Of a stretch of DNA of 64,000 nt, positions 58,735 to 64,000 are shown one piece after another (the first letter of the stretch is position 1; every line of letters begins with the position of its first letter). Origin of the DNA: Malaya genurostris (taxonomy: Eukaryota; Arthropoda; Insecta; Diptera; Culicidae); contig NC_080572.1 of assembly GCF_030247185.1 (NCBI RefSeq), positions 170,940,975-171,004,974 of the forward strand, in the 5' to 3' direction. A program made the translations under genes and the position numbers. Below the pieces are notes generated by a model. That model searched no databases and was not told the DNA's origin. It saw nothing but the letters and a program-made list of their open reading frames with translations.

Positions 58735-58748
58735 ACCATTTGACCTTC

Positions 58749-61700
58749 GATAAACGATTTAGAAAATTTACGGTGACGTAAGTTATAACGGCCTCGAGAG
58801 GATTCGTGTGCTTTTTCCAAATTTTTGCGGACGAGCTCGTAGATACGTTCGAACATTTTTGTTCTCCGTTCTTCCAACTCTTCGACCGTTAGTGTTTCGT
58901 CGTTCCGGATAAGAATATGATCGGTACCAACTTCTATGAACTCATGTCCGCGAGTGATGAAATAAGGTGTGAAACCTGTCGACGAGTGAACACTAGTATT
59001 CAACACCATTTCAATCTCTGAGATACGACTGTCCCAAACACGTTGGTCCTCCCTCACGTATGTCCGGATAGCCGCATTGATAGTTCTATTGACTCTTTCG
59101 ACGGGATTCGCCTGTGAGTGATAGCGTGAGTTTAACCAGTGAGTGATCTTGAATCGATCCAATAGATCCTTAAACTCTTTCGACACGAAACTGCTTCCGT
59201 TGTCAGTGATTATGACTTCCGGAATTGAGTTTCTCAAGAACCATTGGTCTTTCAAGATCGCACACATGGGCGCACTTCCGACATTCCTCACAGGATGAAT
59301 CATCACCCATTTCGAAAAGTAGTCGCAAACTACCAATATATGTTGACTTCCGCGACGAGTGCGGGGGAGGGGACCAATGAAATCTGCTGAAATTATTTGC
59401 CATGGGCGTGTAGCGATTTTCATTTTACCCATTTCAGGGACAGTGGGGACGGAAGTTGCCTTAACTTCTTTGCATAACCCACACTGTTTTACATATCGCC
59501 GGATCTCTACTGCCATCTTTGGCCAGTAGAATCGTTGCCGGATACGCGCCAGTGTCTTGTCATAACCCGGATGGAAACATTCATCATGACACTGACGAAG
59601 AATGGTGAGTATTTCGCTTGGTGGGGGAATCATTTTCCACTCAAACCGAGCATCGCAGGGATTGTTTTTGGCAGTGACGAACTTAAACAGTTTGCCATCG
59701 TCGATTCGAAAGTCCACGAAATCGTCGGGTTTAGTTTCTACTTTCCTCAACATTGATGAGTGCCACGAGGAATGATCAATGGTTGCAATGCTTCGCGACA
59801 GGGCGTCGGGAACCACGTTCTCTTTCCCTTTTCGATGCTTTACAGTCATATCGAACTGTTGCAAATTCAACGCCCATCGACTGCATCTAGACCCTACTTT
59901 CCACTTGGAACTGAGAATGTGGGTCAATGCGGAAGAATCCGTTATGAGGGTAAAATGATACCCTTCGATGTATCCGCGAAATGCATCGATGGCGAGAATA
60001 GCAGCTAGTGCTTCTTTTTCGGCGGCATGGTAATTTTTCTGGGGTGTTGTTAATTTATGTGAGTAGAAAGAGATCACCAGTTCTACTCCCTGCTGTTCTT
60101 GGGTAAGCACCCCGGCAACTGCCACGTCGCTGGCATCCGTTTGAATGATGAACTCTTTGCTGAAATCTGGGCTGCCCAGGACGGGGGAAGACACTAGTCG
60201 CTCCTTGATTTCGCAAAAGGCATGTTCAGCATCATCATTCCAACGGATGCATTTGGTTTTGGTTTGCAGAAGGTTTGTTAGTGCTGCAGTCACCCCGCTG
60301 AAGTCTGGAATGAAGCGACGGTAGTAATTCGCCATTCCTAGGAATCTTCTAAGCTTTGTTACTGTGGTCGGCCGTTCGTATTCGATAATTGGTCGAATTT
60401 TTTCTGGATTAGCCCGAAGACCCTCTATACTCAGAAGATATCCCAGGAAGGGAATCTCCGACACTCCAAACTTCGACTTCTCGAGGTTTATGCTTAAGTT
60501 GGCTTTGCTCAGACGACTCGCAATTTCGATCAAGAGACTTTCATGTTGCTTAAACGTCTCCGTCACTACGACAATGTCATCGAGATAGACGAAGACGTGT
60601 GGTTCAAGCTCTCCATGGCCCAATACGTTATCCATTAACCGTGCCAGTGTTGCTGGGCTGTTTATCAGACCAAAAGGCATCCGCGTGTACTGGAATAACC
60701 CTTTACCTTGAACACAAAAAGCCGTGTACTTCCGGGATTCTTTTTCCAACGGAACTTGGAGAAACGCTTCAGACAGGTCAATGGTGGACAAGTACTGAGC
60801 CTTGAGGAGTTGACCGAGAATGCGACCCGGGTGGGGGAGTGGATATGCATCTCGGATGGTTCGCTCGTTAATCTTGCGCGCGTCTAAACAAAGCCGAACT
60901 TTGTTGGGTTTGATAACCGGCACACAGTTGAGTGACCAATCTGATTGGCTTCGTTCCAAAATACCGATACTCAACAATCTTTTTAGCTCGACGGCTACCA
61001 GTTCCTGCGTCTTTGGAGACATGACGTATGGAAACTGGCGTACGGGAGGTTTATCTTTCCATTCTTCTCCCAGTACGATTCGATGTTGAGCACGGTTGGT
61101 TAACGTTAATTGTCCTTCCCGAGCAGGGAGGAACAATTTTTTTATGTTTTCAATGGAATTCTTCTCCCTGTCGGAAAGGATATTTGCCGAATCTGATTTT
61201 TCGTCGACAGATACCGCTGCAGTGGACTCAAACTTACCATAATTTAGAACTGCGGGACGGATTTTGAATCTTTTCCAAAAATCCATACCACAAATACAAT
61301 TTATGGACAAGTTCTTAACAACCAAAGTAGGAATTACTCTAACACATCCTTGAAACTCAAATGGCAAATGAGCTTCCCCGCGAACTTGAAGCTCATCCCC
61401 ACTGGCGGAACGTAAAATGACATTTTTGGACGAGTTATGTATTTTGTTAAATTTTAATTTATTAAAAAAAGTTTCGCTGACGAGCGTTTGGTTACTACCG
61501 CTATCCAGTAGAACACATAATGGATAATCGCCGATCTTCACTTGTGCGTATGGACGATTATCATTGGGAACAGGGTAAGATATTTGATATGTTACAGTAG
61601 GTATCACGTAAGTATCGCTGGTAGCTGGTATCCAGTACGGGGACGGAATGTTTTGAGAACTATAAGAGTCTGTTACGCATTTGGAGATTGCGGGCGGCGA

Positions 61701-61772
61701 TTTTCGCTCGCATTCAACGCGTTTTTTAAACAATACGGACAGTGTTTCGTAGGGAAACCGCGAAGACCACAC
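58749..61772 (-). pseudogene. pol: Element D Pol, main part
   Basis: Over 1000 open codons. Protease: LLDSGSNQTLVS near residue 88. RT: VRLCLDARKINERTI, STIDLSEAFLQVPL, TRMPFGLINSPATLARLM and FVYLDDIVVV. RNase H: FIIQTDASDVAVAGVLTQ and LITDSSALTHIL. Integrase: HPGYDKTLARI...CGLCKEVK, then aspartate in ISADFIGPL, aspartate in IITDNGSSF and glutamate in NPVERVNR. The frame is cut after SFIEGQMV by LINE 3; its end lies at 53626-53800. It overlaps gag by 100 bases in -1 frame, as in element C. It is related to element C Pol in order and length. Confidence 0.9.
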
Positions 61773-63665
61773 GTACTGCAGAAAACAGCACGAGGTTGTC
61801 TACACAACGCGACGTGATGACCGAATCTTCCACAATTGAAGCAGTTATTATCCGGTGGGGGAACGTGGGAATTAATTACATCTTCCAGGGTTAACTGCGG
61901 GCGCGGATGACTTCCAAATGGTCCAGCATCTGGGTCGGAATTGGCGTTTCGTTTTGGTTGGATGTTTTGCGACGGTTGGTTATTTTTATTCTGGGTTTGA
62001 CTGAGACGAGACGTGTTAGAATAAACTCTAGTTTGGTTGGATTGAGACACTGTCGCGGTTTGGCCACTCTCCTGCTGACCGGTTGGTTGATTCTTGGGCC
62101 CTTTCCTAGAGTTTTGTCCAGCGCCTTCAACAACAAACACATTTTTTTCCGTTCCGAAAACCTTGTTATATGCGGAGAAGTTCAAAGCATCTAACTTCTG
62201 ACCAGCGGTAAGCAATGTTTCAAGGTCAACGATCGGAATAAATGTCATTTGTCGTTTATAATCTACTCGCATATTTTGCTGTAAAATTTGCACTTTTTCG
62301 TAATCAGGGATTTGGACACTCATAGTTCGGAATAAATTTTCTATTTCAAAATAAAACTCGTGAAACGATTCTTGTTTTTGCTGACGACGCTGATAAATTT
62401 TCATTTTAATCAACGCGTCCAAATCAGGGTGCATATAGGTTCGCTTCAACTCAAACACTAGATGTTGCCAATTCAACAGTCTGCCTGTGGTACGCTGAGC
62501 CATATACCACTTCAGTGCTGAACCCGTAAACAAATGAATTGCCGATTCAAAAAGTTCTACCTCTCCCACATGTTCTGCTTGAGCTAATGCTTGAACCAGT
62601 TCTAGAAATTCATTTAGTTTCAGCCCCTGGTCATCACCGCTGTATTTTGCTATGTTCCACTTTGAGACTGGAAGTGAATGACGGCTCTGATACGGTATTG
62701 TATATGGATTAGGTTGGACTGTGTTGAACATTTGTGGGTCTCTTGCAAAACAATATTGACCAGCTGGGGGTTGAGAATGGATGCTAGATATGGCTTCAGC
62801 TGGATTTGGTAGCATTGTTGGATCGAAAAAAAATGTGAGAAGGGTCATTCCGCATTAAATTATTGTTTTGAATTGGTTGGTTTGGATTATTGCGAATATG
62901 TGGATGACTAGACGAAGAATCGAATTGGTTGGAAGGCTTAGCAAATGGAATATTATTTAAAGGTCTTTTATTTAAACTGGGATATAGTGTGTATGGGGTG
63001 AATTTATTTGGGTCAGAGAGAGTTTGAGTCGTAGCATCTTTCATTTCCGTACGTTTAGCTAATTCAGCTTCTAAATTTAAAATTCTTGCTTGCAGTGATT
63101 CGATCCATTCTAGATCATCCTCACTGAGAGCAGTCTTTCGAGCATTATTATCATTTGAAGGAGGCGGGGTAATATTTAGTTCTTCGTTTGTCCCAGGCGC
63201 TAAACAATCCCCCAAGAAAAAGCCAAGAAGTTCCACCAATTCAACCACCGTATTTTGCAAATTACTATGCAAGTTTGGCGAACCTCTCGATTCACCCAGA
63301 ACAAGCACAAAACGCATACCGACGTGAACTAAACGGCAACAACAAACCTTCTTGGAATCCTCATCCCCTTCTTCCAAACTCGCTTTCAACTCGGCATACC
63401 GCTCCAAACAATTTTCAATTTCGGTAGTTGGATCAGTTACCATTCTACGGAAGCATTTTCCCGTCGTATCTTCCCTTTCCACTTTCAGCTGATCTTTCAA
63501 CCATTTACGCTTTCGCGTGCGATCCAAACCTATGGAGAGACTAACGGAACGGGAAACCAATTCATGGTCCAGTTCGTCGTCGGCTAAGTACTCCACTTTT
63601 AATTTGTAGTACAAACCTGAGAGTAGCTGACAAGCTCCATCAAAGGTGAAATTTGCCTTGGCCAT
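61673..63665 (-). pseudogene. gag: Element D Gag with a one-base frameshift
   Basis: Start at ATG 63665 (MAKANFTFDGAC). The N-terminal helical part is followed by a linker with a probable coiled coil (SLQARILNLEAELAKR). The frame shifts at an A8 run (62826-62833), where seven A would keep it open: the first part ends NNATKSS, and the other frame picks up DPTMLPNPAEA. The capsid-like core (YSGDDQGLKLNEFLELVQ) and two cysteine knuckles (CFNCGRFGHHVALC; CSTCGLRGFPTKHC) follow. The layout parallels element C Gag. The slip could also be a programmed site, but its place in mid-Gag argues for a mutation. Confidence 0.85.
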
Positions 63666-64000
63666 CGTACTAATAAACGACAGAAACCAATCACAAATCG
63701 AAAAAACGACGATAAATTTTACACCCGCTAGAAAATAAACAAATATCACAAGTATTTATATAATGAAGTGGTATTGGTAAATGTCAAATTTAGTCTGTAT
63801 GTATGAATGAACACTTGGTAGATTAACATAAACGAAATAAAACGATCAATTTTCCTACACAAACCATAGCATTTGACGGCGTGTCCGATGGACGATTTTT
63901 CATCACTCGCTACAATTCGCAAAAACAACAATTACAATTAATCCCAGGGACAATTTCCGAACACAATATCGACCTGATGACTACACGAATAATGAAATAA
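63666..64000 (-). other. Element D 5' leader, incomplete
   Basis: About 335 bases upstream of the gag ATG. No primer site or LTR boundary is recognisable, so the 5' LTR must lie beyond the window. Confidence 0.5.

Larger units (their letters stand above)
53801..64000 (-). mobile_element. Element D: Ty3/Gypsy element without visible env, partial
   Basis: Minus-strand gag and pol (61673-63665 and 58749-61772, ending at 53626) form a third LTR-retrotransposon, most like element C in gag-pol layout. The left limit is set conservatively; the element extends left through at least 53626, and its LTRs are not resolved in this window. Confidence 0.8.

Overview
This window is repeat-dense nuclear DNA from an insect, most likely an aedine mosquito. 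The mosquito call is inference. It rests on the mix of Ty3/Gypsy elements with and without env, Jockey-type and I/LOA-type LINEs, mariner, hAT-like and Harbinger-like ends, and a 329-bp satellite whose CCGGTTCCGGAA-rich text I recognise from Aedes repeats. I see no intact single-copy host gene. The only host-gene trace is a broken histone H2A copy near 51.4-51.7 kb.

Left block (1-25,157): a 329-bp satellite array was split by an env-bearing Gypsy element on the minus strand (element A, 2049-24680, TSD ATAT). Element A's pol was then hit by a PIF/Harbinger-like MITE (5365-5639) and by a second Gypsy element on the minus strand (element C, 5985-20729, 1.35-kb LTRs). Element C's gag was in turn split by a full-length Jockey-clade LINE (14453-19162). 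The insertion order is readable because each insertion is bounded by its own target duplication. The LTR pairs differ by only about two changes each, so the whole nest is recent.

Middle block (25,158-34,098): decayed dispersed repeats, a 560-bp tandem duplication, a 126-bp coding-phase tandem array with a TATA box, a tRNA-shaped sequence, a hAT-like element (28915-29575), TATTA-rich simple sequence and a rearranged mariner (30594-31518).

Nest 2 (32,929-47,758): an approximately 2.9-kb element with CACGGG terminal inverted repeats and TA target sites carries a second, nearly identical copy of the Jockey LINE. The LINE's 3' UTR TA-repeat received an apparently intact env-bearing Gypsy element (element B, 34274-41483, plus strand). 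Element B has equal-length LTRs that I read as identical, a tRNA-Ser-like primer site, gag, pol behind a -1 slippery site, and env behind a splice acceptor.

Right block (47,759-64,000): a decayed mariner-like transposase, simple repeats, a dispersed repeat that encloses the H2A relic, a 36-bp minisatellite, and a third Gypsy element without visible env (element D, minus strand, 3' LTR not confirmed, 5' end beyond the window). Its pol was interrupted near the C-terminus by a 5'-truncated, RNase H-bearing LINE (53815-58734). Element D's gag carries a one-base slip in a run of A.

Functionally, the intact-looking coding sets are element B (gag, pol, env), LINE copies 1 and 2 (ORF1 and ORF2), element C pol, the element A env, and the LINE 3 ORF2. 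The remaining coding sequences are interrupted or frameshifted. Element names A to D and LINE 1 to 3 are local labels used only here.
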